Source of the DNA: JBDTMT01 sp033764095
GTDB taxonomy: Bacteria; Desulfobacterota; Binatia; HRBIN30; CADEER01
DNA length: 39,168 bases
Reading direction: 5' to 3'
Assembly (NCBI GenBank): GCA_033764095.1
Contig: JANRJF010000218.1
Span: forward strand, 1 to 39,168
Below the pieces are notes generated by a model that had not been told where the DNA came from, searched no databases, and was given only the letters and a program-made list of their open reading frames with translations. This document shows, piece after piece, positions 25,006 through 33,716 of this stretch. The position numbers were made by a program, and so were the translations under genes. The stretch's first letter is position 1; every line of letters begins with the position of its first letter.

Positions 25006-27003
25006 ATGGCTCGAAGCGGTCACGCGACGCGAGGGCTGCGGATCGTGCTCGGGGCGTTGCTGTTGGCGCAGGCGGTGGTCGCACCCGCGCACGCCACACT
25101 GAAGTACGGGCCGATCGAGCTGTCCGGTTCCGTCGATTCGCAGACGTTGATCCGCACCAGTCAGATCGACAACTGGCAGTTCATCCAGAACCGCAACACG
25201 GCGCTGTTGCGGCTCGACTACGACTGGTTCCAGAACGGCAAGCTCATCGATCGGCTCGAGGTCCCGGGGATCAAGCGGTCGAAGCTCTACGTCCTGTACC
25301 GTGGCGTCTACGACAGCTTCTGGAACATCGCGCCGGGCGGCGCGCAGAAGGGCGTCACCGGCTACGACGACACGGTCGGCGGGCCGATCATCGGCAACCG
25401 CATCGGCAAGACGACCACCAACTGCGCGCCCGGCAGCCCGAGCCCGTGCCCGCTGAGCGGCAAGTACGCGCGCATCAGCAGCGAGGGCCGCAACGCGCTC
25501 GCCTGGGAGAACACGCTGCGCGAGGCGTACATCGACTTCGCGCTGTCCGATGCGCCGCTCAGCTTCCGCATCGGTCGCCAGCAGGTGATCTGGGGCGAGA
25601 GCGACCAGTTCCGCCTGATGGACATCATCAACCCGCTCGACACCACCTGGCATCTGCAGCAGGAGGACTGGGACAAGATCCGCATCCCGCTCTGGCTGAT
25701 CAAGACGATCTGGGACGTCGGCGACGTCGGTCCGTTCAGCAACTCGTTCGCCGAGCTGGTGCTCAACCCGGGCGACTTCCAGGCCGGCAACAAGATCCAG
25801 TACCTGCCGGCGCCGTGGGCGATCCCGGTGCCCGACCCGACGCGCGCCGGTCAGATCCAGCTCGGCAGCCCGACGCAGCCGATCCTGCTGACGCCGGTCT
25901 TCAACCTGAACGGCACCAGCGTGCGGCAGGGCAACTTCTCGCGCAGCATCGAGGACGCCGGCGAGGTCGGCGTGCGCTGGCACAGCGTGTCCGACATCCC
26001 GCTCGTGAACATGCAGGGCTTCGAGTACACGTTCAATTACTACCTGGGGCGCAGCCGCGGCATCGGCGCGGTCGCCGGCGCGCCGCTGGCGCTCGACATC
26101 AATTCGGCGACGGTGCCGAACAGCTTCATCCCGGCCAACGCCTTCCGCCAGAACCCGGCCGATCCGAACAGCGCGCCGGCGTTGTTCTCCGGCCGCCCGG
26201 TGTTCCCGGCCAACGTCGACGCCGAGTACCGGATGCCCTACACCAGCATCTTCGGCACGACGGCGAACTGGTTCGAGGGCAACACCAACACCGTCTTCCG
26301 CATGGAGCAGGCCTACCAGATCGACGCGCCGATGCAGAGCGCGTCGTTCCAGGACCGCGTCGGGATCAAGCGCGAGAACGGCGAGCCGCTCACCGGTTCG
26401 TACGTGCCGCTGGGCTACACGACGCGCGACATCTGGGCCGGCATGCTCGGCTTCGATCGCCCGACCTGGATCAAGTTCCTCAACCCGCGCACCACGTGGT
26501 TCATCACCGGCCAGTACTTCTGGAGCTACGTCAACGGCGGGCACTCGTCGCTGCGCGGCTCGATCCTGAGCGCCGGCGAGCAGCCCTACTTCACCCCGAA
26601 GGACAACGTCAGCCTGCCCGCCAACCTGCGTCGCAACGGCGTCGGTCAGTGGACCAACGGCCCGTTCGCCGGCCAGGTCGAGCGCACGCAGAACTCGACC
26701 TACGGCCCCGGCACCGCCGACAAGTTCCGCCAGTGGGAAATGCTGGCGACGCTGGCGGCGACCTCGTTCTACGCCGGCGGCACGATCGTGCCGTTCATCG
26801 CCATCGCCATCGACCCGGTGAACCGCAACTTCCTGTCGCAGATGAAGCTCGACTACTTCATCACCAACAACCTGATCACCCAGTTCCGCCTCAACCTCTA
26901 TTCCGACCTCGGCTCGCATCAGACCAGCCTCGATCCGTGGGGCGCCGGCGGCCTCAACGCCCGCCGCGACGAGATCGGCTTCAAGATCACCTACCAGTTC
27001 TGA
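25006..27003 (+). CDS. DUF1302-family outer-membrane porin-like protein
   Basis: 665 residues. AAAGGGGGG at 24993-25000 sets ATG 25006; GTG 24979 is an in-frame alternative. A signal peptide (LRIVLGALLLAQAVVAPAHA) precedes TLKYGPIELSGS. The DUF1302 signature SFRIGRQQVIWGESDQF, then LMDIINPLDTTWHLQQEDW, is clear near residues 190-225. Long amphipathic strands continue to the C-terminal Phe (EIGFKITYQF), as in outer-membrane proteins folded by BamA. DUF1302 proteins form large pores or uptake channels, often for hydrophobic or aromatic compounds; the substrate here is not evident. It ends 30 bp before a strong terminator. Confidence 0.88.
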   Translation: MARSGHATRGLRIVLGALLLAQAVVAPAHATLKYGPIELSGSVDSQTLIRTSQIDNWQFIQNRNTALLRLDYDWFQNGKLIDRLEVPGIKRSKLYVLYRGVYDSFWNIAPGGAQKGVTGYDDTVGGPIIGNRIGKTTTNCAPGSPSPCPLSGKYARISSEGRNALAWENTLREAYIDFALSDAPLSFRIGRQQVIWGESDQFRLMDIINPLDTTWHLQQEDWDKIRIPLWLIKTIWDVGDVGPFSNSFAELVLNPGDFQAGNKIQYLPAPWAIPVPDPTRAGQIQLGSPTQPILLTPVFNLNGTSVRQGNFSRSIEDAGEVGVRWHSVSDIPLVNMQGFEYTFNYYLGRSRGIGAVAGAPLALDINSATVPNSFIPANAFRQNPADPNSAPALFSGRPVFPANVDAEYRMPYTSIFGTTANWFEGNTNTVFRMEQAYQIDAPMQSASFQDRVGIKRENGEPLTGSYVPLGYTTRDIWAGMLGFDRPTWIKFLNPRTTWFITGQYFWSYVNGGHSSLRGSILSAGEQPYFTPKDNVSLPANLRRNGVGQWTNGPFAGQVERTQNSTYGPGTADKFRQWEMLATLAATSFYAGGTIVPFIAIAIDPVNRNFLSQMKLDYFITNNLITQFRLNLYSDLGSHQTSLDPWGAGGLNARRDEIGFKITYQF

Positions 27004-27033
27004 GCTCGGCCCGGCCGGCTGGACCGGCGGACG

Positions 27034-27067
27034 CGGCCCCGCTTCCTCTGCGGAAGCGGGGCCGTTT
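27034..27067 (+). terminator. Rho-independent terminator after the DUF1302 gene
   Basis: CGGCCCCGCTTCC (27034-27046) pairs perfectly with GGAAGCGGGGCCG (27052-27064) around TCTGC, followed by TTT. It separates the porin gene from the tRNA-Val and thrS operon. Confidence 0.85.
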
Positions 27068-27110
27068 GCCGTTGCCGGGGTGGAAACCGGCGCTCGTCCA
27101 AACGCCTTTC

Positions 27111-27193
27111 TTGACCCCCAACAGGCGAGTTGCTAGCAAAGCGAGTTCAGTCTGTTCGAGAACTTGCGACGCCAGGCGCGGTGACCCGATAAC
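27111..27193 (+). promoter_or_regulatory. Candidate sigma70-type promoters for tRNA-Val and thrS
   Basis: Two candidates. TTGACC (27111-27116) with a 17-bp spacer and TAGCAA (27134-27139). TTGCGA (27164-27169) with an 18-bp spacer and GATAAC (27188-27193). Both lie after the upstream terminator and before the tRNA at 27254. The region is AT-richer than its surroundings. Each matches the consensus at about 8 of 12 positions. Confidence 0.35.
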
Positions 27194-27253
27194 GTTGTTC
27201 TCGGTGCCCAGCGGGCGGGAAGTGGAGCGGCAGAGACGCGGTGATCACGGTGA

Positions 27254-27328
27254 AGGCACGTAGCTCAGGGGGAGAGCACTTCCCTGACACGGAAGGGGTC
27301 GGCGGTTCAAATCCGCCCGTGCCTACCA
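27254..27328 (+). tRNA. tRNA-Val (anticodon GAC), CCA encoded
   Basis: Acceptor AGGCACG (27254-27260) pairs with CGTGCCT (27318-27324). The anticodon arm is CTTCC-CTGACAC-GGAAG with anticodon GAC, the T-arm is GGCGG-TTCAAAT-CCGCC, the discriminator is A27325 and CCA is encoded at 27326-27328. It ends 61 bp before thrS with no terminator between, so tRNA and thrS mRNA are probably one transcript that is then processed. Confidence 0.95.
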
Positions 27329-27389
27329 TTCCCATCGCAGTGCCGGCGCTCCCCGCCGGCGCGCACCTCGCTCCAACGCCGAATACGAG

Positions 27390-29306
27390 ATGTCGATCAC
27401 GGTCACACTGCCAGACGGGAGCCGCCATCAGGTCGAAGCGGGCCTGTCCGCCGTGGCGGCGCTCAAGGCGGCCGGCGCCGATCTGAAAGGCGCCATCGCG
27501 GCGCGTCAGAACGGGCGGCCGATCGACCTGTCGCGGGTGATCGACGCCGACTGCGAGCTGGCGGTCATTCCGGCCGAGTCGCGCGATGGGCTCGACGTCC
27601 TGCGCCACTCCACCGCCCACCTGATGGCGCAGGCGGTGAAGCGCCTGTTTCCGGAGACGCAGATCACCATCGGTCCGGTCATCGAGGACGGCTTCTTCTA
27701 CGACATCAAGAAGGCGACGCCGTTCACGCCCGAGGATCTCGAGCGCATCGAAGCCGAGATGAAGGCGATCGCCAAGCAGGACTTCCCGGTCGCGCGCGAG
27801 GAGATGGACCGCGACGAGGCGACGCGGTTCTTCCGCGAGCAGGGCGAGGAATACAAGGCGGAGATCATCGCCGGCCTCGCCGACCAGCGCGTCGGCCTCT
27901 ATCGCCAGGGCGAGTTCGTCGACCTGTGCCGCGGCCCGCACGTCTCGCGCACCGGCGTGCACAAGGCGTTCAAGCTCACCGGTGTGGCCGGCGCCTACTG
28001 GCGCGGCGACGAGCGCAACGAGATGCTGCAGCGCATCTACGGCACCGCGTTCGCGAGCAAGGAGGCGCTGGCCGAGCACCTCGCCAACCTCGAAGAGGCG
28101 AAGAAGCGCGACCATCGCAAGCTCGGCAGGGAGCTCGACCTCTTCTCGTTCGACCCGGTGGCGCCGGGCAGCCCGTTTTTCCACCCCAAGGGCGCGGTGG
28201 TCTACAACGAGCTGATCCGCTACGTGCGCGGCCTCTACGCCAAGTACGGCTACGACGAGGTCGTCACCCCGCAGGTGATGGACGTCGAGCTGTGGAAGCG
28301 CTCGGGCCACTACGACAACTACCGCGAGAACATGTACTTCACCCAGCTCGAGGAGCGCGAGTTCGCGGTGAAGCCGATGAACTGCCCCTCGCACTGCATG
28401 ATCTTCAACACCCGCAAGCGCTCCTACCGCGAGCTGCCGATCCGCTATGCCGACTTCGGCCGCCTGCACCGCGCCGAGCGCTCCGGTACGCTGCACGGCC
28501 TGACCCGGGTGCGCAGCTTCTCGCAGGACGACGCGCACATCTTCTGCATGCCGGAGCAGATCGGCGCGGAGATCAGCGCCTTCCTGCGCATGGTCGACGA
28601 GGTGTACGGCGACTTCGGCTTCGCCGAGCGGCGCGTCTTTCTCTCGACGCGCCCGGAGAAGTCGATCGGCAGCGACGCGATGTGGGAGCGCGCCGAGTCG
28701 GCGCTCGCCGAGGCGCTGCGCGGCGCCGGGATGGCGTACGAGATCAACGCCGGCGACGGCGCCTTCTATGGGCCGAAGATCGACTTCAACGTGGTCGACG
28801 CGCTGAAGCGCGGCTGGCAGCTGGCCACCGTGCAACTCGACTTCGGCGCGCTGCCCGAGCGCTTCGACCTGACCTACGTGCGGCCCGACGGAACCGAGGC
28901 GCGCCCGGTGATGATCCATCGCGCCATCCTCGGCACCATCGAACGCTTCATGGGCATCCTGATCGAGCACTGCGCGGGCGCCTTCCCGCTCTGGCTGGCG
29001 CCCGAGCAGGCGCGCGTGCTGACCCTCACCGAGCGCCAGGAGACCTACGGCGGCGAGGTGTGCGCCGCCCTGCGCACCGCCGGCTTCCGCGCCGAGGTCG
29101 ACGCGCGCAACGAGAAGCTCGGCTACAAGGTGCGTGAGGCGCAGCTCGCCAAGGTGCCCTACATGCTGGTGGTCGGCGACAAGGAAGCCGCCGACCGCAC
29201 GGTCGCGCCGCGCAGCCGCGCCGGCGGCACGCAGCAGCCGGCGTTGGCGCTGGACGCGTTCATCACCCAACTGCATGACGAAGTGAATCGCCGCGGCGCC
29301 GTCTGA
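27390..29306 (+). CDS. thrS: Threonyl-tRNA synthetase
   Basis: 638 residues, standard length. Attaches threonine to tRNA-Thr. The N-terminal TGS domain (1-60), the editing domain with HSTAHLMAQAVK and later CRGPHVSRTG, and the class II core with zinc ligands in MNCPSHCM, RLHRAERSG and VMIHRAILGTIERF are all present. The C-terminal anticodon domain includes LTLTERQETYG and EKLGYKVREAQLAKVPYMLVVGDKE. First protein gene of the operon with rpmI, rplT, pheS, pheT and ihfA; infC is absent from its usual place right after thrS. Confidence 0.97.
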   Translation: MSITVTLPDGSRHQVEAGLSAVAALKAAGADLKGAIAARQNGRPIDLSRVIDADCELAVIPAESRDGLDVLRHSTAHLMAQAVKRLFPETQITIGPVIEDGFFYDIKKATPFTPEDLERIEAEMKAIAKQDFPVAREEMDRDEATRFFREQGEEYKAEIIAGLADQRVGLYRQGEFVDLCRGPHVSRTGVHKAFKLTGVAGAYWRGDERNEMLQRIYGTAFASKEALAEHLANLEEAKKRDHRKLGRELDLFSFDPVAPGSPFFHPKGAVVYNELIRYVRGLYAKYGYDEVVTPQVMDVELWKRSGHYDNYRENMYFTQLEEREFAVKPMNCPSHCMIFNTRKRSYRELPIRYADFGRLHRAERSGTLHGLTRVRSFSQDDAHIFCMPEQIGAEISAFLRMVDEVYGDFGFAERRVFLSTRPEKSIGSDAMWERAESALAEALRGAGMAYEINAGDGAFYGPKIDFNVVDALKRGWQLATVQLDFGALPERFDLTYVRPDGTEARPVMIHRAILGTIERFMGILIEHCAGAFPLWLAPEQARVLTLTERQETYGGEVCAALRTAGFRAEVDARNEKLGYKVREAQLAKVPYMLVVGDKEAADRTVAPRSRAGGTQQPALALDAFITQLHDEVNRRGAV

Positions 29307-29328
29307 GCGACCGCTGAAGGAGCTCCAT

Positions 29329-29526
29329 ATGCCGAAGATGAAGACCAACAAGGGCGCCGCCAAGCGGTTCAAGGTGACCGGCTCGGGCAAGATCGTGCGC
29401 AAGAAGGCCTATCTGCGCCACCAGTTGAGCTGCAAGACGCGCAAGGCCAAGCGCCACCTGCGCCACTCGGCGGTGGTCGATGCGGCCAACGCCCCCGCCA
29501 TTCGCAAGCTGCTGCCGTACCTCTGA
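29329..29526 (+). CDS. rpmI: Ribosomal protein bL35
   Basis: 65 residues, the usual size. MPKMKTNKGAAKRFKVTGSGK is the L35 signature, followed by the basic LRHQLSCKTRKAKRHLR segment that binds 23S rRNA. AAGGAG lies 8-9 bp before the ATG. Only 22 bp separate it from thrS, where infC would normally be. Confidence 0.97.
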   Translation: MPKMKTNKGAAKRFKVTGSGKIVRKKAYLRHQLSCKTRKAKRHLRHSAVVDAANAPAIRKLLPYL

Positions 29527-29554
29527 GCGGCGCAGGATACAGAGAGGTAGAGAC

Positions 29555-29914
29555 ATGCCACGCGCGAAACGAGGCACCAAGGGACTCGCCAAGCACCGCA
29601 AGATCCGCAAGCTGGCCAAGGGCAACGTCGGCGGCCGCCGCAAGCTGTACCGGGCGGCGCGCGAGACGATCGAGAAGGGGCTCGTCTACGCCTACCGCGA
29701 CCGGCGGGTGAAGAAGCGCGAGTTCCGCGCCCTGTGGATCGTGCGCATCAACGCCGCGGCGCGTCTGATCGGGCTGACCTACGGGCAGTTGATGCACGGC
29801 CTGAAGAAGGGCGGCATCGACATCGACCGCAAGATGCTCGCCGATCTGGCGATGAACGACCCGAGCGGCTTCGGCGCCATCGCCGAGGTCGCCAAGGCGC
29901 AGTTGGCCGCCTGA
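29555..29914 (+). CDS. rplT: Ribosomal protein bL20
   Basis: 119 residues. MPRAKRGTKGLAKHRKI..AKGNVGGRRKLYR and the FRALWIVRINAAARLIGLTYG region are diagnostic. L20 binds 23S rRNA early in large-subunit assembly and in other bacteria represses its own operon by binding the leader. The spacer to pheS contains two overlapping hairpins. Confidence 0.97.
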   Translation: MPRAKRGTKGLAKHRKIRKLAKGNVGGRRKLYRAARETIEKGLVYAYRDRRVKKREFRALWIVRINAAARLIGLTYGQLMHGLKKGGIDIDRKMLADLAMNDPSGFGAIAEVAKAQLAA

Positions 29915-29925
29915 AGCGTCCGCCC

Positions 29926-29956
29926 GCGGCGCGGCCGCGCGCCGCCCGGCGGGCGG
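29926..29956 (+). other. Two mutually exclusive hairpins between rplT and pheS
   Basis: Hairpin 1: GCGGCGCG (29926-29933) with CGCGCCGC (29938-29945). Hairpin 2: CCGCCC (29942-29947) with GGGCGG (29951-29956). They share 29942-29945, so only one can form at a time. The second lies just before pheS ATG 29967, which has no good Shine-Dalgarno. No T-run follows, so this would act on translation rather than termination. Chance is possible in such GC-rich DNA. Confidence 0.35.
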
Positions 29957-29966
29957 CGGTCCGCGC

Positions 29967-30986
29967 ATGAAAGAAGCCCTGGAGTCGATTCGCCGCGCCG
30001 CCGTCGAGGCGCTGGCGGCGGCACGTGACGAAGCCGCGGTCGAGGCCCTGCGCGTCCGTTACCTCGGGCGCCAGGGCGAGCTGACCACCGTCGTCCGGCA
30101 GATGCGCGACGTCGCGCCGGCCGACCGTCCGGCAATGGGCGCGCTGCTCAACGCCACCAAGGACGAGATCGAGTCGCGCATCGCCGCGGCGTTGGCTGAC
30201 GCGCGCGGCGCGGCGCGCCAGGTGCGCGCCGCCGAGCGCCTCGACATCACCATCCCCGGCCGCCGACCGCCGCTCGGCCGCACCCATCCGCTGCTGCAGG
30301 TGATGGACGAGATCACCGACGTCTTTCGCGGGCTCGGCTTCAGCGTGGCCGAGGGGCCCGAGGTCGAGGACGACTACCACAACTTCGAGGCGCTCAACTT
30401 CCCCGACGATCACCCGGCGCGCGACATGCAGGACACGCTCTTCCTCACCGACGGGCACGTGCTGCGCACCCACACCTCGCCGGTGCAGATCCGCGTCATG
30501 GAGGCGCGCAAGCCACCGCTGCGCGTCATCGTGCCGGGCGCCGTCTACCGCCACGACAGCGACACCACCCACTCGCCGATGTTCCACCAGATCGAGGGCT
30601 TCATGGTGGACACGCGCATCACCTTCGGCGACCTGCAGGGCGTGCTGACGCATGCCCTGCAGGCGATCTTCGGCGCCGGCCTGCCGGTGCGCCTGCGGCC
30701 GAGCTTCTTTCCGTTCACCGAGCCGAGTGCCGAGGCCGACGTCGGCTGCTTCAACTGCGCCCGCGACGGCTCGCCGTGCCGCGTCTGCAAGGCGACCGGC
30801 TGGGTGGAGATCCTCGGCGCCGGCATGATCGACCCGAACGTGTTCCGCGCCGTCGGCTACGATCCGGAGGCGGTGTCCGGCTTCGCCTTCGGTCTCGGCA
30901 TCGAGCGCATCACCATGCTGCGCTATCAGATCGACGACATCCGCCTGTTGTTCGGCAGCGACCTGCGCTTCCTGCGCCAGTTCTGA
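29967..30986 (+). CDS. pheS: Phenylalanyl-tRNA synthetase alpha subunit
   Basis: 339 residues. An N-terminal coiled coil is followed by the class II core: THPLLQVMDEITDVF, FSVAEGPEVEDDYHNFEALN, DMQDTLFL, RTHTSPVQIR and YRHDSDTTHSPMFHQIEGF, ending with FAFGLGIERITMLRYQIDDIR. A Cys-rich insert (CFNCARDGSPCRVC, about residues 255-272) resembles the zinc-knuckle-like insert seen in PheS of several delta-proteobacteria and acidobacteria. Forms the alpha2beta2 enzyme with PheT, encoded 13 bp downstream. Confidence 0.97.
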   Translation: MKEALESIRRAAVEALAAARDEAAVEALRVRYLGRQGELTTVVRQMRDVAPADRPAMGALLNATKDEIESRIAAALADARGAARQVRAAERLDITIPGRRPPLGRTHPLLQVMDEITDVFRGLGFSVAEGPEVEDDYHNFEALNFPDDHPARDMQDTLFLTDGHVLRTHTSPVQIRVMEARKPPLRVIVPGAVYRHDSDTTHSPMFHQIEGFMVDTRITFGDLQGVLTHALQAIFGAGLPVRLRPSFFPFTEPSAEADVGCFNCARDGSPCRVCKATGWVEILGAGMIDPNVFRAVGYDPEAVSGFAFGLGIERITMLRYQIDDIRLLFGSDLRFLRQF

Positions 30987-30999
30987 TCGACCCGCGACG

Positions 31000-33393
31000 A
31001 TGAAAGTCCTGCTCAGCTGGTTGCGTGAGTTCGTGCCGATCGCGTTGGAGACCCCGGCGCTGTGCGAGACGCTGTCGCTCGGCGGACTGGCGGTCGACGC
31101 CGTCGAGGCGCTGGGGGCCGAGATCCGCGGCGTCATCGTCGGCGAGTTGCTCGGCACCGCGCCGCATCCGCAGGCCGACCGCCTGACCCTGTGCGAGGTG
31201 CGCACCGGGCCCGGGGCGGCGCTGCGCGTCGTGTGCGGCGCCACCAACATGAAGCCCGGCGACCGGGTTGCCTACGCGCCGCCGGGCACCACCCTGCCGG
31301 GCGGCAAGCGCATCGAGGCGACCACCATCCGCGGCGAGGCGTCCGCCGGCATGCTGTGCTCCTCGGCCGAGCTCGGGTTGGGAGACGGGGGCGACGGCAT
31401 TCTGCTGCTGGCGGCCGACGCGCCGCTCGGCGAGCGGGTCGGTGCGGTGCTCGGCGTCGAAGACACGCTGCTCGACATCGACGTCACCCCGAACCGTGGC
31501 GACTGTCTCAGCATCCTCGGCATCGCGCGCGAGATCGCGGCGCTGACCGATACCCGACTGCACCGCACCCGCCTCGCCGTGCGCGAGCGCGGCGGCGCCG
31601 CGGTGGATGCGGTGACGGTGCGCATCGAGGACCCGGCCGGCTGTCCGCTGTACGCCGCCCGCCTGATTCGCGGTGTCAGCATCGGCCCGTCGCCCGCGTG
31701 GCTGCAGCGCCGCTTGCAGGCGTTGGGCGTGCGCGCGATCAACAATGTCGTCGACGCCACCAACTACGTCATGCTGGAGCGCGGCCAGCCGCTGCACGCG
31801 TTCGACTTTGCCACGCTGGCACGACCAGAGGTCGTCGTGCGGCGCGCCGGCGCCAGCGCCACGCTGCGCACGCTCGACGGCGTCGACCGCACCCTGGCGC
31901 CGGACGATCTGCTCATCACCACCGGCGAGCAGCCGATCGCGCTGGCCGGCGTCATGGGCGGCGCCGACACCGAGGTGAGCGGCGCCACCACGACCGTGTT
32001 GCTCGAATCGGCCGCCTTCGACCCGACCAGCATTCGCCGCACCGCGCGGCGCACCGAGCTGCGCTCCGAGGCGTCGTATCGCTTCGAGCGCGGCGTCGAC
32101 GTCGAGGGCGTGCGTCCCTCGCTCGACCGCGCCGCGGCGCTGATCGCGCAGCTCGCCGGCGGGACCGTCGCCCCCGGCGTCGTCGAGGCGCGTCCGCCGG
32201 TGCCAGCGCCGAGCGCCATCCACCTGCGCCCGAAGCGCGTCGAGGATCTGCTCGGCCTGTCGATCGGACGGGGCGAAATGGGCACCATCATGAAGGCGCT
32301 CGGCGCGACGATCAGCGCCGCGCCGCACGGCGCCATGCTGGTGACCGCGCCGAGCTGGCGGCGCGACCTGACGCGCGAGATCGACCTGATCGAGGAGATC
32401 GCCCGGGTCGGCGGCTACAGCCGCATCCCGGCGACCATGCCGTCGGCGCCGATCCAGGGCGGCACGCTGCCGGTCCGCATGCAGCGCGAGCGCGCGCTGC
32501 GCCAGATGCTCATCGCGATGGGCTTTCACGAGGCGGTGTTGCTGAGCTTCGCGGCGGTTCGCGCCAACACGCTGTTCCCCGGCTTCGGTCTGCCGGACGG
32601 GAACGCGGTGATCGCCAATCCGATCAACCGCGACGAGCCCGAGCTGCGCCGCAGCCTGCTGCCGGGGCTGGTGACGGCCTGGCGCACCAACCGCAACCAG
32701 GCGGCGCGCGGGCTGGCGGCGTACGGCATCGGGCGCGTCTTTGCCCACGACGGCACGCCGCGCGAGGCCTGGCGGCTCGCTGGCGTGCTGGCCGGCGAGG
32801 CGCCGATGCAGGGGCTGGGGACGGCGCGCGCCGCCGACTTCGCCGACATCAAGGGCGTCGTCGAGGCGGTGCTGGAGCGGCTCGCTGTGCTCGATCAGGT
32901 CACCTGGCGGCGCGCCGAGCGCGCCCCGTTCCACCCCGGTGCGAGCGCCGCGCTGCACTGCGGCGAGAGCCTGATCGGCTACCTCGGCGCGCTCCATCCG
33001 GATGTCGAGCACGAGCTCGAAATCGCTGATCCGTTCTGGGTCTTTGAACTTGACATCGAGAAACTGCTTCCATACGGTCCCGAGCAACATCGCTTCACCG
33101 AATTGCCAAGGTTTCCCGCGGCGGTGCGGGACGTCGCGGTGGTCGTCGACGAGAATTTCGCGTCAGATCGAGTCGTGCACTTCGTACGGCAATGGCGGCC
33201 TGAGTTGGTGGCGGACGTGTCCCTGTTCGACGTGTACGTCGGCGCGCCGATCGCGGCGGGCCACAAGAGCCTGGCCTACTCGGTCGCCTATCGCGCCGCC
33301 GACCGTACCCTGACCGACGACGAGGTGACCGCGCTGCACGACGAGCTGCGCGCCGCGTTGACGCGCGAGCTCGGCGTCGCGATGCGCGAGTAG
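31000..33393 (+). CDS. pheT: Phenylalanyl-tRNA synthetase beta subunit
   Basis: 797 residues. The N-terminal tRNA-binding (EMAP-like) domain includes GELLGTAPHPQADRLTLCEV and VVCGATNMKPGDRV. The B3/B4 editing region has NRGDCLSILGIAREIAAL and NVVDATNYVMLERGQPLHAFD; B5 and the catalytic-like core follow, then the C-terminal ferredoxin-fold anticodon domain (FPAAVRDVAVVVDE). From about 33000 to 33200 the codon use is visibly AT-richer than the rest of the gene (GAA, CTT, CCA, AAT), and this patch contains a consensus-like promoter. Confidence 0.97.
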   Translation: MKVLLSWLREFVPIALETPALCETLSLGGLAVDAVEALGAEIRGVIVGELLGTAPHPQADRLTLCEVRTGPGAALRVVCGATNMKPGDRVAYAPPGTTLPGGKRIEATTIRGEASAGMLCSSAELGLGDGGDGILLLAADAPLGERVGAVLGVEDTLLDIDVTPNRGDCLSILGIAREIAALTDTRLHRTRLAVRERGGAAVDAVTVRIEDPAGCPLYAARLIRGVSIGPSPAWLQRRLQALGVRAINNVVDATNYVMLERGQPLHAFDFATLARPEVVVRRAGASATLRTLDGVDRTLAPDDLLITTGEQPIALAGVMGGADTEVSGATTTVLLESAAFDPTSIRRTARRTELRSEASYRFERGVDVEGVRPSLDRAAALIAQLAGGTVAPGVVEARPPVPAPSAIHLRPKRVEDLLGLSIGRGEMGTIMKALGATISAAPHGAMLVTAPSWRRDLTREIDLIEEIARVGGYSRIPATMPSAPIQGGTLPVRMQRERALRQMLIAMGFHEAVLLSFAAVRANTLFPGFGLPDGNAVIANPINRDEPELRRSLLPGLVTAWRTNRNQAARGLAAYGIGRVFAHDGTPREAWRLAGVLAGEAPMQGLGTARAADFADIKGVVEAVLERLAVLDQVTWRRAERAPFHPGASAALHCGESLIGYLGALHPDVEHELEIADPFWVFELDIEKLLPYGPEQHRFTELPRFPAAVRDVAVVVDENFASDRVVHFVRQWRPELVADVSLFDVYVGAPIAAGHKSLAYSVAYRAADRTLTDDEVTALHDELRAALTRELGVAMRE
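33050..33078 (+). promoter_or_regulatory. Candidate internal promoter for ihfA within pheT
   Basis: A perfect TTGACA (33050-33055) is followed by a 17-bp spacer and TACGGT (33073-33078), which keeps the key T, A and final T of the -10. The predicted start is about 340 bp upstream of ihfA. E. coli also transcribes ihfA from a promoter inside pheT, so the position makes sense. Confidence 0.45.
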
Positions 33394-33423
33394 CGGGCGT
33401 CCCACTCCTGGGCCGGAGGTTCG

Positions 33424-33711
33424 ATGGCGTTGACGAAGGCGGACATCGTCGAGCGCATCCACGAGCGCGTCGGGTTCTCGAAGAAAGAGGCGAGCGAAGT
33501 GGTCGACTCGATCTTCGAGCTCATCAAGGGCCAGCTCGAGCGCGGACAGAAGGTGAAGGTGTCCGGCTTCGGCAACTTCGTCGTGCACGAGAAGCGGCCG
33601 CGCAAGGGGCGCAACCCGCAGACTGGCGAGACGATCGTCATCCGCGGCCGGCGCGTGCTCGGCTTCAAGGCCAGCCCGATGCTGAAGAAGAGCATGAATC
33701 CCGAGAGCTGA
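33424..33711 (+). CDS. ihfA: Integration host factor alpha subunit (HU/IHF family)
   Basis: 95 residues. MALTKADIVERIHERVGFSKKEASEVVDSIF and KVKVSGFGNFVVHEKRPRKGRNPQTGE are typical of IHF alpha; the beta-arm carries the Pro-containing GRNPQTGE tip that intercalates DNA. It bends DNA at specific sites together with IHF beta. GGAGG at 33415-33419 is 4 bp from the ATG. Location after pheT is the common one in proteobacteria and relatives. Confidence 0.95.
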   Translation: MALTKADIVERIHERVGFSKKEASEVVDSIFELIKGQLERGQKVKVSGFGNFVVHEKRPRKGRNPQTGETIVIRGRRVLGFKASPMLKKSMNPES

Positions 33712-33716
33712 TCCGC

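Noticed and set aside
27147..29402. 751-residue minus-strand frame opposite tRNA-Val and thrS, containing VGTGGFEPPTP
   Set aside because: Shadow of thrS in GC-rich DNA; the FEPPTP-like string is the reverse translation of the tRNA.
30910..33090. 726-residue minus-strand frame opposite pheT
   Set aside because: Antisense shadow; pheT on the plus strand is certain.
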